From Verrucomicrobiota bacterium (lineage in GTDB: Bacteria; Verrucomicrobiota; Verrucomicrobiia; Opitutales; Opitutaceae): a stretch of DNA of 27,725 nt. The stretch is from positions 1 to 27,725 of the forward strand of contig JAEZAD010000071.1 of NCBI GenBank assembly GCA_023430565.1, read 5' to 3'. Each line of letters opens with the position of its first letter. Positions within the stretch are counted from its first letter, which is position 1. This document shows, piece after piece, positions 1-6,809 of this stretch. The notes under the pieces were generated by a model, which saw only the letters and a program-made list of their open reading frames with translations, had not been told where the DNA came from and searched no databases. The translations under genes were made by a program, and so were the position numbers.

Positions 1-590
1 GTGGCGGCGACGAATTCCTCGAGCTGCGAAATGGAGTTCGTGGCTTCGAGGAGCGTCTGGTAGCGGAGGAGCTTCGTGAGGTAATTGCGCGGGTTGTCGA
101 CCTCGTTGAAAGGAATGCGGAGGCGCCAGACGTAGAGGTCGGGTTTGCCGGCGAGGACTTCTTCGCCGAGTGCCTTGGAGCCGCTGTAGAAGGAGCAGTT
201 GTTTTGGCGGAAGGTGAAATTGGGGGCGTCGGTTTCGGTGAAGCCGGAGCCGTCGGGGCGGGCGCCAGTGTAGATGCAGCCGGAGGAGACGTGGCCCCAG
301 GGGATGCCGGCGGCGGCGCAGGCGTCGGCGACGATGCCGGGGAGGACGGCGTTGCCGAAGAGGCACTCGTGCTTGTGGAGCTCGCAGGCGTCGACGTTGG
401 GTTTGCCGGTGTAACCGGCAGCGTTGATGAGGAATTCAGGACGGTCGGCGCGGAGGGCGGCGAGGAGCGTGGCGGAATTCGTGTAGTCGACCTCGGCGCG
501 GCGGAGGTTGCGGAACGGAATGCCTTTGCGGGTGAGGAGGGCTTGGTAAGCGCTGCCGACGTAGCCGGAGCCGCCGAGGAGATAGATCAT
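1..590 (-). CDS. Partial NAD-dependent sugar reductase/epimerase (SDR; dTDP-4-dehydrorhamnose reductase-like), 3' end missing
   Basis: The frame is open from an ATG at 588-590 to the window edge, so about 196 N-terminal residues are visible and the C-terminus is cut off. It begins MIYLLGGSGYVGSAYQALL, a Rossmann dinucleotide-binding loop (GGSGYVGS, residues 6-13). It continues with INAAGYTGKPNVDACE, the strand-4 region of RmlD/GDP-fucose-synthase-like enzymes, then HVSSGCIY (active-site Ser region) and FYSGSKALGEE, which holds the YxxxK catalytic pair. These motifs fit an extended SDR that reduces or epimerises a nucleotide-linked sugar in the cytoplasm. The gene follows the GT2 gene on the same strand after 94 bp, so it probably belongs to the same polysaccharide cluster. 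No good Shine-Dalgarno sequence precedes the ATG. Substrate is not predictable. The SDR call is secure; the subfamily is tentative. Confidence 0.85.
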   Translation of the reverse strand, partial: MIYLLGGSGYVGSAYQALLTRKGIPFRNLRRAEVDYTNSATLLAALRADRPEFLINAAGYTGKPNVDACELHKHECLFGNAVLPGIVADACAAAGIPWGHVSSGCIYTGARPDGSGFTETDAPNFTFRQNNCSFYSGSKALGEEVLAGKPDLYVWRLRIPFNEVDNPRNYLTKLLRYQTLLEATNSISQLEEFVAA

Positions 591-684
591 AGGTTCAGGT
601 GCGTGCGATTCGAGAAGCGAGCGAGCGAGGCGACAAGGGTGAAAACCGCGAGCGCTCGCTGGGCGGCGCGTCGGGGAAACGCGG

Positions 685-1467
685 TCAACGGCGGCGGTAG
701 TCGCCGCGGCTGAAGTATTTCTCGAGCCAGACGTAGGCGCAGATGAAGAAGTAGCGGCTGCCCATTTCCTTGATCTTGAGCTTGGCCTCGCCGTATTTGC
801 GGTTCTGCCAGGAGATCGGGACGATGGTATAACTGAAGCCGCGGACGATGGCTTTGAGCGGGATCTCGACGGTGAGGTTAAAGTGCGGGGCGAGGAAGGG
901 GCGGCAGCCGTCGATGACGGTGCGGCGGTAGGCCTTGAAGGCGTTGGTGGTGTCGTTGAGCGGGATGGCGAAGCCGACGCGGACGAGGAAGTTGGCGAGG
1001 CGGTTGACGAAGAGTTTGACGCGCGGGTAGTCGACGACCTGGCCACCTTTGACGAAGCGGGAGCCGAACGCGCAGTCGTAGCCCTCGTTGAGGAGGCGCC
1101 AGTAGTTGACGGCGTGGGCGGGGGAGTCGGAGGCGTCGGCCATCATGATGACGACGGCATCGCCGCGGCTGTGATCGAGGCCCCAGACGACGGCTCGGCC
1201 GAAGCCGTGTTCGCCGGTGTTCTGGGTGGGCGCGAGCGTGGGGAATTTTACGCGAAGCTCCTGGAGGACGGACCACGTGCGGTCGCGGCTGGCGTCGTCG
1301 ACCACGACGATTTCATGGGGAATGTTTTCCGCGGTGAAGGTGCGGTAGATGTCCTCGACGGTGGACGGGAGCGAAGCCTCTTCGTCGCGGGCGGGGATGA
1401 TGACGGAGTAGAGGTTGAGCGGGGCGCGGTTGAGAGGGCCGGGCATGAGAACGTTTTGCGCGAGCAT
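685..1467 (-). CDS. Family 2 glycosyltransferase (dolichol-phosphate mannosyltransferase/undecaprenyl-sugar type)
   Basis: This 260-residue protein has a complete GT-A fold signature. LYSVIIPARDEEASL (19-33) is the first strand and nucleotide-binding loop, EIVVVDDASRDRT (52-64) contains the first acidic motif, and MMADASD (109-115) occupies the DxD position. NDTTNAFKAYRR and a C-terminal ISWQNRKYGEAKLKIKEMGSRY segment are typical of DPM1/GT2 enzymes that move a sugar onto a polyprenyl phosphate or lipid-linked glycan. The C-terminus (FFICAYVWLEKYF) is aromatic and may contact the membrane, but there is no strong transmembrane helix. The ATG at 1465-1467 directly abuts an in-frame TGA (1468-1470), which supports this start through translational coupling; an internal Met at residue 8 is an alternative. 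It lies between two sugar-modifying SDR genes, consistent with surface-polysaccharide assembly. The sugar donor is unknown. Confidence 0.9.
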   Translation of the reverse strand: MLAQNVLMPGPLNRAPLNLYSVIIPARDEEASLPSTVEDIYRTFTAENIPHEIVVVDDASRDRTWSVLQELRVKFPTLAPTQNTGEHGFGRAVVWGLDHSRGDAVVIMMADASDSPAHAVNYWRLLNEGYDCAFGSRFVKGGQVVDYPRVKLFVNRLANFLVRVGFAIPLNDTTNAFKAYRRTVIDGCRPFLAPHFNLTVEIPLKAIVRGFSYTIVPISWQNRKYGEAKLKIKEMGSRYFFICAYVWLEKYFSRGDYRRR

Positions 1468-1592
1468 TCAGGGCGCGGCGAGGCGGTCAAGGCGCGCGTA
1501 GATGCGGGTGTGGGAGATCTCGGCGACCTGACGGCCGTCGGGGGCGAGAAAGTCGCGCAGTAGGGGCCGCGTTCGTCGAACCTGGTTCGCAC
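1468..1592 (-). pseudogene. Possible relic of a short coding region between the epimerase and glycosyltransferase genes
   Basis: The 135 bp between the upstream epimerase stop (1603-1605) and the glycosyltransferase start contain no intact gene, but look coding. In the same frame as the epimerase, 44 sense codons follow its TGA and end at a TGA (1468-1470) that abuts the next ATG. The last ~30 codons read LLRDFLAPDGRQVAEISHTR..., with third positions mostly C or G like neighbouring genes. The first part looks better in another frame: a GTG at 1590-1592 gives VRTRFDERGPY. A single frameshift near 1560 would join the two. This could be the decayed tail of a lost gene, a small frameshifted gene, or chance in GC-rich DNA. 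I do not recognise the peptide. Confidence 0.3.
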
Positions 1593-1602
1593 AGGTGAAG
1601 GC

Positions 1603-2676
1603 TCAGAACGGGGCGGAGAGGTCGAGCCAGTGGGGGTGGCGTTCGGCGTGGGTGGCGATCTCGTCGAGGATGGTGCGGGTGGGCGTCTGGGGCTGCCAGG
1701 ACCAGAGGCGGGTGGCTTTGGCGTGATCGAGCACGACCCAGGGGAGGTCGAACGGGCGCGGGGTCGAATCGGAAGCGACGGGGTGCGCGCCGAAACGCTG
1801 GTCGCACCAGGCGGTGAGCTGGCGTAGTGAAAACGCGGATGCGGCGCCGCCGGCGACGTTGACGATGCGATCGGTGGCGGCGAGGCGCGGGGCGGCGAAT
1901 TGTTTTTCGAGGAGCGGGAGGAGGTCGCGCGGGTGGAGGCAGTCGCGGACCTGATGGCCGTGCCCACCGAAGCCGATGTATTTGAGCGGGCGGCGGCGAA
2001 GGTGGCTGTTGAGCCAGAAAGCGAAGATGCCCTGGTCGGGGCGGCCGAACTGGCCGGCGCCGGCGAGGACGCCGCAGCGGTTGATGAAGACGGGGAGATT
2101 GAAGGTTTCGCCGTATTCGAGCGCGAGGGCTTCGGAGGCGAGCTTGGTGGCGCCGTAGAGGGAGACGGGGGCGGCGGTGGAGAAGGTTTCGTCGATGCCG
2201 GCCGGGCTGACGCCCGGCGGGCACGGGGCGGTGGGCGATGGGCGAAAGGCGTCGGCTTGAGGTTCGACGGCGAGCGCGGCGAGAGGAGGAATGGAATAAA
2301 CGCGGCTGGTGCTAAGGAGAACGAAACCGGCGCGGTGCTGCTTGCAGAACTCGAGCATGTTGACGGTGCCCGAGAGGTTGTGCTCGACGAGTTGGCGCGA
2401 GCTGGTTTTGCCGTCGACGCCGGCGAGGACGCTCGGGTTGGCGGCGGCGTCGATGACGAAATCGACGGCGGGGAGTGGCTCGAGATCGCTGGCGGCGCGG
2501 AGGTCGCCGTGGAAAAGGCGCACGCCGAGTTTCTTAAGTTCGTCGCGATTGGATTCGCTACCGGGGCGGATGAAGTTGTCGAAGCCGACGATCTCGTGAC
2601 GGGCGTCGTGGGCGGCGAAAGCGCGGGCGAGCGTGCTGCCGACGAAGCCGCAGACTCCGGTGATGAGGAGTTTCAT
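1603..2676 (-). CDS. NAD-dependent epimerase, CDP-paratose 2-epimerase (tyvelose epimerase)-like
   Basis: The 357-residue protein is an extended SDR. MKLLITGVCGFVGSTLA gives the NAD-binding GxxGxxG (7-14). FDNFIRPGSESNRDELKKLG (32-51) is characteristic of CDP-paratose/tyvelose epimerases, where the loop after strand 2 reads FDNxxRxGxExNxxxL. LLSTSRVYS (120-128) is the active-site Ser/Thr strand and YGATK (174-178) carries the catalytic Tyr174 and Lys178. QFGRPDQGIFAFW matches the family's QFGxxDQG substrate loop, and HQVRDCLHPRDLL matches KQVRDxLxxxDL. The likely reaction is C2 epimerisation of a CDP-3,6-dideoxysugar or related nucleotide sugar in the cytoplasm. A 17-residue proline-rich segment (about 143-160) before IDETF lengthens one loop. 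It is transcribed with the downstream glycosyltransferase. Exact substrate is inference. Confidence 0.85.
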   Translation of the reverse strand: MKLLITGVCGFVGSTLARAFAAHDARHEIVGFDNFIRPGSESNRDELKKLGVRLFHGDLRAASDLEPLPAVDFVIDAAANPSVLAGVDGKTSSRQLVEHNLSGTVNMLEFCKQHRAGFVLLSTSRVYSIPPLAALAVEPQADAFRPSPTAPCPPGVSPAGIDETFSTAAPVSLYGATKLASEALALEYGETFNLPVFINRCGVLAGAGQFGRPDQGIFAFWLNSHLRRRPLKYIGFGGHGHQVRDCLHPRDLLPLLEKQFAAPRLAATDRIVNVAGGAASAFSLRQLTAWCDQRFGAHPVASDSTPRPFDLPWVVLDHAKATRLWSWQPQTPTRTILDEIATHAERHPHWLDLSAPF

Positions 2677-2779
2677 GTGGCTTGAAAGAAGCAGCGGCGG
2701 GCGAGGGGCGGAAGGGGAAAGTTTCTTCGAGGGGAGGAAGGTCCTATGGCCGGCGCGGATTGTGAAAACCGTCTTGGCT

Positions 2780-2858
2780 CTGTCACTCTGAGTAGAGCGA
2801 ACAGTTCAGCACCCGGGCGGACGCGCAGGTGGATTCTTCGCTTCGCTCAGAATGACAG
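2780..2858. repeat. Dispersed imperfect inverted repeat, copy 1
   Basis: Left arm TGTCACTCTGAGTAGAGCGA (2781-2800) is an imperfect reverse complement of the right arm ATTCTTCGCTTCGCTCAGAA (2833-2852), which continues TGACAG to 2858. About 30 bp separate the arms, so RNA from either strand could fold into a long hairpin. The core TTCGCTTCGCTCAGAATGACA recurs at 15944-15964 and, with changes, at 4764-4786. Similar sequences occur between genes in many unrelated bacterial genomes (recollection, not searched). The copy lies in the 242-bp gap between the exported protein gene and the epimerase. Confidence 0.75.
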
Positions 2859-2900
2859 AAATGGCGCGATGCGCGCTCTGCGCCCCGAAGGGCCCGTGAG

Positions 2901-2916
2901 CGCCTGCAAGCAGGCG
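2901..2916 (-). terminator. GC-rich hairpin just past the exported protein gene (weak terminator candidate)
   Basis: CGCCTG-CAAG-CAGGCG forms a perfect 6-bp stem three bases past the stop codon at 2919-2921 of the minus-strand gene, extendable by GCCCG/CGGGC with an internal loop. No T tract follows on the minus strand, so it is not a canonical intrinsic terminator and may instead belong to the adjoining intergenic repeat. Confidence 0.3.
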
Positions 2917-2918
2917 GG

Positions 2919-3527
2919 CTACTTGGCGGCTTTGGTGCGGGAGTCGGCGGCGGCTTTGGCGGCGGCTTCGCGTTGGGCGGCTTCGTAGGCGCGGCGCTGC
3001 TGCTGGCCGATTTCGAGGAGGTCGGAGACGAGCATGCGTGCTTCCATTTCCTTTTCCTCCTGCTGATTCATGGCGGGCATTTTGACGGGCTCAGGTGCAG
3101 GAGCGACGGCGGGAGCGTTTGCGGCGGGCTGAGTCGCGAGATACGGAGGCGGGCGGTGAGTCGGTGCGGAAACGACGACGGCTTTGCGAATCGTGAGCGT
3201 GAGTTCGCGGCCGTCGGCGCGGATGACGGCTTCGTCTTTCTTCGCATCGTAGCTGATGGCGGTGATGTCGCCGACCGTTTTGCCGAGGGGAATCCAGGTG
3301 CTGCGTTTGTCGGACTCGCGCGTGATGCTGAGCAAAGTTTCGCCGCCGACGACGGTCATGCCGGCGAAGCTGTAGGCGGACGGTTCCTTTTGGGTTGGGG
3401 CGGCGGCACCGGCGGGCGGGAGGAAGGGGGATGCGTTTCGCGACGAATCGGCGGCGAGCAAGGCCGAGGCGGTGAGCAGAAAGACGGCGGTGCGGAGCGC
3501 GACCATGGCAGCTATTGCGAAACGCAT
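2919..3527 (-). CDS. Exported protein of unknown function with a small beta domain and C-terminal coiled coil
   Basis: I chose the ATG at 3525-3527, giving 202 residues, because MRFAIAAMVALRTAVFLLTA begins a clear signal peptide ending near LLAADSS. Longer in-frame starts read through the upstream terminator. The mature protein starts with a Pro/Ala-rich stretch. Then comes a compact beta-rich region (about 47-110: SAYSFAGMTVVGGETLLSI, STWIPLGKTVGDITAISYD, EAVIRADGRELTLTIRKA), followed by a Pro/Ala linker. The C-terminus is an Ala/Gln/Glu-rich amphipathic helix (MNQQEEKEMEARMLVSDLLE onward). The beta region faintly resembles the small domains of secretion or pilus accessory proteins such as GspC/PilP; this is inference without a search. 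It is preceded by a terminator, so it probably has its own promoter between 3528 and 3562. Its place in a polysaccharide cluster may be coincidental. Confidence 0.75.
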   Translation of the reverse strand: MRFAIAAMVALRTAVFLLTASALLAADSSRNASPFLPPAGAAAPTQKEPSAYSFAGMTVVGGETLLSITRESDKRSTWIPLGKTVGDITAISYDAKKDEAVIRADGRELTLTIRKAVVVSAPTHRPPPYLATQPAANAPAVAPAPEPVKMPAMNQQEEKEMEARMLVSDLLEIGQQQRRAYEAAQREAAAKAAADSRTKAAK

Positions 3528-3562
3528 TTGAGAGGATTGTTCAAATGCGGAGTTGTAGGCGG

Positions 3563-3593
3563 AAAATGAAAAACCCGGCGAAGACGCCGGGTT
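3563..3593 (-). terminator. Rho-independent terminator after the epimerase gene
   Basis: On the minus strand AACCCGGCG-TCTT-CGCCGGGTT is a perfect 9-bp stem with a 4-base loop, followed by TTTCATTTT. It begins 5 bp after the stop codon of the 3599-4660 gene and should end that transcript before the exported protein gene. Confidence 0.9.
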
Positions 3594-3598
3594 CCACC

Positions 3599-4660
3599 TT
3601 AGGATTTCGGACGGTGCTGCCAGGCTTCGACGATCTGGCGGATGGTTTCCTCGAGGGATTGGGTGATGTCCCACGAAGGGTAGTGAGCGCGCATCTTGCG
3701 GAGGTCGGAGTAGTAGCAGATGTGGTCGCCGATGCGGTTCTGGTCGACGTAGGTGTAGACCTGTTTTTTGCCGGTGAACTTTTCGGCGATCTGGAACGCT
3801 TCGAGAATCGAAGTGCTATTGGCTTTGCCGCCGCCGAGGTTGTAGACCTCGCCGGCGCGCGGGGCGGCGACGAAGGCGGCCATGAAGCGGGCGACGTCGA
3901 GGGAATGGATGTTGTCGCGGACCTGTTTTCCCTTGTATCCGAAAACCTTATATTCGCGGCCCTCGAGATTGCATTTCACGAGGTAGGAGAGGAAGCCGTG
4001 GAGTTCGACGCCGGAGTGATTCGGGCCGGTGAGGCAGCCGCCGCGGAGGGCGCAGCACGGCAGATTGAAGTAGCGGCCGTATTCCTGGACCATGACGTCG
4101 GCAGCGACTTTCGAGGCGCCGAAGAGGGAGTGCTTCGACTGGTCGATGGTGAAGGTTTCGGCGATGCCGTGTTCGTAGGCGGGGTCGGCGTAGTCCCAGC
4201 GGGTTTCGAGTTCCTGCAGCGCGATGCGGTTGGGGGCGTCGCCGTAGACCTTGTTCGTCGACATGTGGACGAAGGGCGACTCGGGCGCGAACTGGCGGGC
4301 GGCTTCGAGGAAGTTGAGCGTGCCGACGGCGTTGGTGTCGAAGTCGTCGAACGGAATCGCGGCGGCGCGATCGTGCGACGGTTGGGCGGCGGTGTGGACG
4401 ATGACGTCGGGTTTGACGGATTTGACGAGGGCGAGGACGCCGGCGCGGTCGCGGATATCGAGCTCGTGATGGACGAAGCCTTTGAGGTCGGAGGCGAGGC
4501 GATGCTGGTTCCAGCGGGTGTCACCTTGTGGGCCGAAGAAGACGGCGCGTTGGTTGTTGTCGACGCCGTGGACCGTGTAGCCGAGCTCGCGAGCGAAATA
4601 GACGCAGACTTCGGAACCGATGAGGCCGGAGGAGCCGGTGACGAGGAGGGTTTTGGACAT
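3599..4660 (-). CDS. NAD-dependent epimerase/dehydratase, CDP-paratose 2-epimerase-like, with Phe in place of the catalytic Tyr
   Basis: The 353-residue extended SDR starts MSKTLLVTGSSGLIGSEVCV, with the NAD-binding GxxGxxG at 9-15. VHGVDNNQRAVFFGPQGDT (30-48) follows, then VHMSTNKVYGD (131-141) as the active-site strand. KHSLFGASKVAAD (176-188) sits where other SDRs have YxxxK: residue 180 is Phe and Lys184 is kept. GYKGKQVRDNIHSLDVARFM (around 247-266) is the tyvelose-epimerase-type substrate segment. As I recall, this subfamily carries Phe at that position, so the change is unlikely to be a sequencing error. It probably acts on a CDP- or UDP-sugar in the cytoplasm, but with a changed acid/base residue. 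It is the first gene of the minus-strand cluster and is closed by its own terminator. Confidence 0.85.
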   Translation of the reverse strand: MSKTLLVTGSSGLIGSEVCVYFARELGYTVHGVDNNQRAVFFGPQGDTRWNQHRLASDLKGFVHHELDIRDRAGVLALVKSVKPDVIVHTAAQPSHDRAAAIPFDDFDTNAVGTLNFLEAARQFAPESPFVHMSTNKVYGDAPNRIALQELETRWDYADPAYEHGIAETFTIDQSKHSLFGASKVAADVMVQEYGRYFNLPCCALRGGCLTGPNHSGVELHGFLSYLVKCNLEGREYKVFGYKGKQVRDNIHSLDVARFMAAFVAAPRAGEVYNLGGGKANSTSILEAFQIAEKFTGKKQVYTYVDQNRIGDHICYYSDLRKMRAHYPSWDITQSLEETIRQIVEAWQHRPKS

Positions 4661-4711
4661 GGAGGAAAGCGGGGCGCTCGAAAGATGTCTTGGGTGGCTC
4701 AGTAAACGTGT

Positions 4712-4787
4712 TGAGCGCGGCGATGATTCGGGGATGCGTCGCCTGGCGAGCGTCGCCCTGGATTCTTCGCTGCGCGCAGAATGACAA
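4712..4787. repeat. Dispersed imperfect inverted repeat, copy 2
   Basis: The right arm GATTCTTCGCTGCGCGCAGA (4761-4780) plus ATGACA matches copies 1 and 3 except for a GCG variation in the centre. The left arm TGAGCGCGGCGATGATTC (4712-4729) is its imperfect reverse complement, carrying the matching GCG change. About 30 bp lie between the arms. It fills much of the 199-bp gap between ilvB and the epimerase, where no gene is seen. Confidence 0.6.
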
Positions 4788-4823
4788 GGGGAGGATTGAG
4801 GCCAGGAGAAAGTCCACGCGGAA

Positions 4824-4844
4824 CACGGGCAGGTTTCGCCCGTG
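4824..4844 (-). terminator. Hairpin downstream of ilvB (terminator candidate without T tract)
   Basis: CACGGGC and GCCCGTG pair over 7 bp around a 7-base loop, 15 bp beyond the ilvB stop codon. No run of T follows on the minus strand, so intrinsic termination is doubtful; it may protect the mRNA 3' end or act with Rho. Confidence 0.35.
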
Positions 4845-4859
4845 CCGTGCAGGCGAACC

Positions 4860-6635
4860 TTATTTCAGCAGCATGTCTTTCACGGTGCGGCCGGCGGGGA
4901 TCATCGGGAGCACGTGTTCGGTGTAGGGGACGATGACGTCGAGGACATAGGGGCCGTCGTGATCGAGCATTTCCTGGATGGCTTCCTTGAGCTCGCTCTT
5001 GAGGTGGACGCGCCGGCCTTTGACGCCGAAGCCTTCGGCGATTTTCACGAAGTCGGGATAGAGGCCGCCGAGGTTTTCGGGGCTGCCGACGTTGGTTTCG
5101 TCGCCGAGGATGGTGTTGCCGCGGACGGAGCCGTAGAAGCGGTCTTCCCACTGCACGACCATCCCGAGGTGCTGGTTGTTCAGGATCATCGCTTTCGCGG
5201 CGATCTTCTCGATGTGGCAGGTGGCGAGCTCCTGCACGTTCATCATGAACGACCCGTCGCCGTCGATATCGATGACTTGTTTATCGGGGCAGGCGACCTT
5301 GGCGCCCATGGCGGCGGGATAGCCGAAGCCCATCGCGCCGAGACCGAGCGAGCTGATGTAGCGGCGGGGTTCGTCGAAGCGGTAGAATTGCGCGGCCCAC
5401 ATCTGGTGCTGGCCGACGCCGGTGGTGATGATGGCGTCGCCCTTGGTGAGTTCGTAGAGCGCGGCGACGGCTTCCTGCGGGACGATGTGCTTGCTCTTTT
5501 CGAAACGGAACGGGTGTTCGGTTTTCCAGGTGGTGATTTGCTGGTGCCAGGCGGAGGTGTCGGGCGCCGAGAACTTATTGGCCTTGGCGAGGGCGACGAG
5601 GCGCTCGAGGGCGTGTTTCACATCGCTGACGATGGGCACGTGCGCGCGTTTGTTTTTGTGGTGTTCGGAGGCGTCGATGTCGATGTGGACGATCTTGGCC
5701 TGGGAGGCGAAATGCTTCGTGTCGCCGGTGATGCGGTCGTCGAAGCGCGCGCCGAGAACGAGGAGCAGGTCGCATTGGTCGACGGCCCAGTTGCCGTAAG
5801 CGGCGCCGTGCATGCCGAACCACTGCATGGAGAGCGGGTGCGTTTCGGGAAACGCGCCGACGCCCATCAAGGTGGTGGCGACGGGAACGTTGGTTTTCTC
5901 GGCGAAGGCTTTCAGTTCGGCGTGGGCGTTGGCGGAGATGACGCCGCCGCCGGCGTAGATCGCGGGGCGTTTCGCTTCGGCGATGAGCGCGAGAACTTCC
6001 TTCAGTTGCTCGTCGGAGGCGTGCTGGGTGGCCGTGGCGTAGGCGTTGCGGAACTCGACGGACGCGGGGAAGACGGGCTGGAATTTCGCCTGCTGGACGT
6101 CCTTGGGCAGGTCGATGATGACCGGGCCGGGGCGTCCGCTGCGCGCGAGGTAGAACGCTTCCTTAAACACGCGCGGGATATCGTGAACATTCATCACGAG
6201 GTAGGAATGCTTCACGACGGGGAGCGTCATCCCGTAGAAGTCGGTTTCCTGAAACGCCATCTTCCCGATGTATTTCGAGTAGACCTGGCCGGTGATGGCG
6301 ACGAGGGGAATGGAATCCATGAACGCGTCGGCGATCGCGGACATAAGATTGGTGGCGCCGGGGCCGGAGGTCGCCATGCAGACGCCGACTTTGCCGGTGG
6401 CGCGGGCGTAACCTTCGGCGGCGAACGAGCCGCCCTGTTCGTGGCGGGGGAGGATGGTGCGGATCTTGTCGGTGCGCGCGAGCGATTGATGGAGTTCCTG
6501 CGAGGCGCCGCCGGGGTAGGCGAAGATGACGTCGACGCCCTCGCGGATGAGGCACTCGACGACGGCGTCGGAGCCCTTCATTTCGCGGCCGATTTCAGGC
6601 TGGGGAAACGCAGCGGGGGAGGTCGTGGTTTTCAT
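4860..6635 (-). CDS. ilvB: Acetolactate synthase, large (catalytic) subunit
   Basis: The 591-residue protein has the full ThDP-enzyme layout. The N-terminal PYR domain has FAYPGGASQELH (39-50), the catalytic Glu66 in PRHEQGGSFAAEGYARATGK, and SGPGATNLMSAIADA. The central FAD-binding domain contains LLVLGARFDDRITG (291-304). The C-terminal ThDP-binding motif is DIDGDGSFMMNVQEL (456-470), ending near ILNNQHLG. It condenses two pyruvates to acetolactate, or pyruvate with 2-ketobutyrate, at the first shared step of valine, leucine and isoleucine synthesis in the cytoplasm. Length is normal for the family. No regulatory subunit (ilvN/ilvH) is adjacent: downstream is a 199-bp repeat-bearing gap and upstream a divergent gene, so that subunit must lie elsewhere. 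The 174-bp divergent region (6636-6809) should hold its promoter; I see no convincing -35/-10 pair or leader-peptide attenuator there. Confidence 0.97.
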   Translation of the reverse strand: MKTTTSPAAFPQPEIGREMKGSDAVVECLIREGVDVIFAYPGGASQELHQSLARTDKIRTILPRHEQGGSFAAEGYARATGKVGVCMATSGPGATNLMSAIADAFMDSIPLVAITGQVYSKYIGKMAFQETDFYGMTLPVVKHSYLVMNVHDIPRVFKEAFYLARSGRPGPVIIDLPKDVQQAKFQPVFPASVEFRNAYATATQHASDEQLKEVLALIAEAKRPAIYAGGGVISANAHAELKAFAEKTNVPVATTLMGVGAFPETHPLSMQWFGMHGAAYGNWAVDQCDLLLVLGARFDDRITGDTKHFASQAKIVHIDIDASEHHKNKRAHVPIVSDVKHALERLVALAKANKFSAPDTSAWHQQITTWKTEHPFRFEKSKHIVPQEAVAALYELTKGDAIITTGVGQHQMWAAQFYRFDEPRRYISSLGLGAMGFGYPAAMGAKVACPDKQVIDIDGDGSFMMNVQELATCHIEKIAAKAMILNNQHLGMVVQWEDRFYGSVRGNTILGDETNVGSPENLGGLYPDFVKIAEGFGVKGRRVHLKSELKEAIQEMLDHDGPYVLDVIVPYTEHVLPMIPAGRTVKDMLLK

Positions 6636-6809
6636 GGGCGTTTGGGTTCGAAAATGAGATCGGTCAGAAAAAGGCGCGGCGGCGGAGGTGGCAAGCCTTG
6701 GGAATGGGGGGCGGCGGACGGAGGGAGTGCGAGCGAGTTCGCGGATCTACGTCGAGGTGTGGCGAAGTTCGCAGTTGAGCGATCTGGTGGCGGCGTTCCT
6801 TCTGAAGGG

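Noticed and set aside
591..684. Inverted repeat AGCGAGCG/CGCTCGCT between two sugar genes
   Set aside because: Imperfect, without a T tract, and easily produced by chance in this GC-rich spacer.
3515..4705. Long plus-strand frame opposite the epimerase
   Set aside because: No start signal or motifs; crosses the terminator and is the complement of a conserved SDR gene.
4842..6809. Very long plus-strand open frame running into the YmdB-like gene
   Set aside because: It is antisense to ilvB, has no family motifs before MLKLLFIGD, and reflects the GC-rich code of the opposite strand.
6636..6809. Attenuator or leader peptide for ilvB
   Set aside because: No run of Leu/Val/Ile codons in a short frame and no terminator/antiterminator pair.
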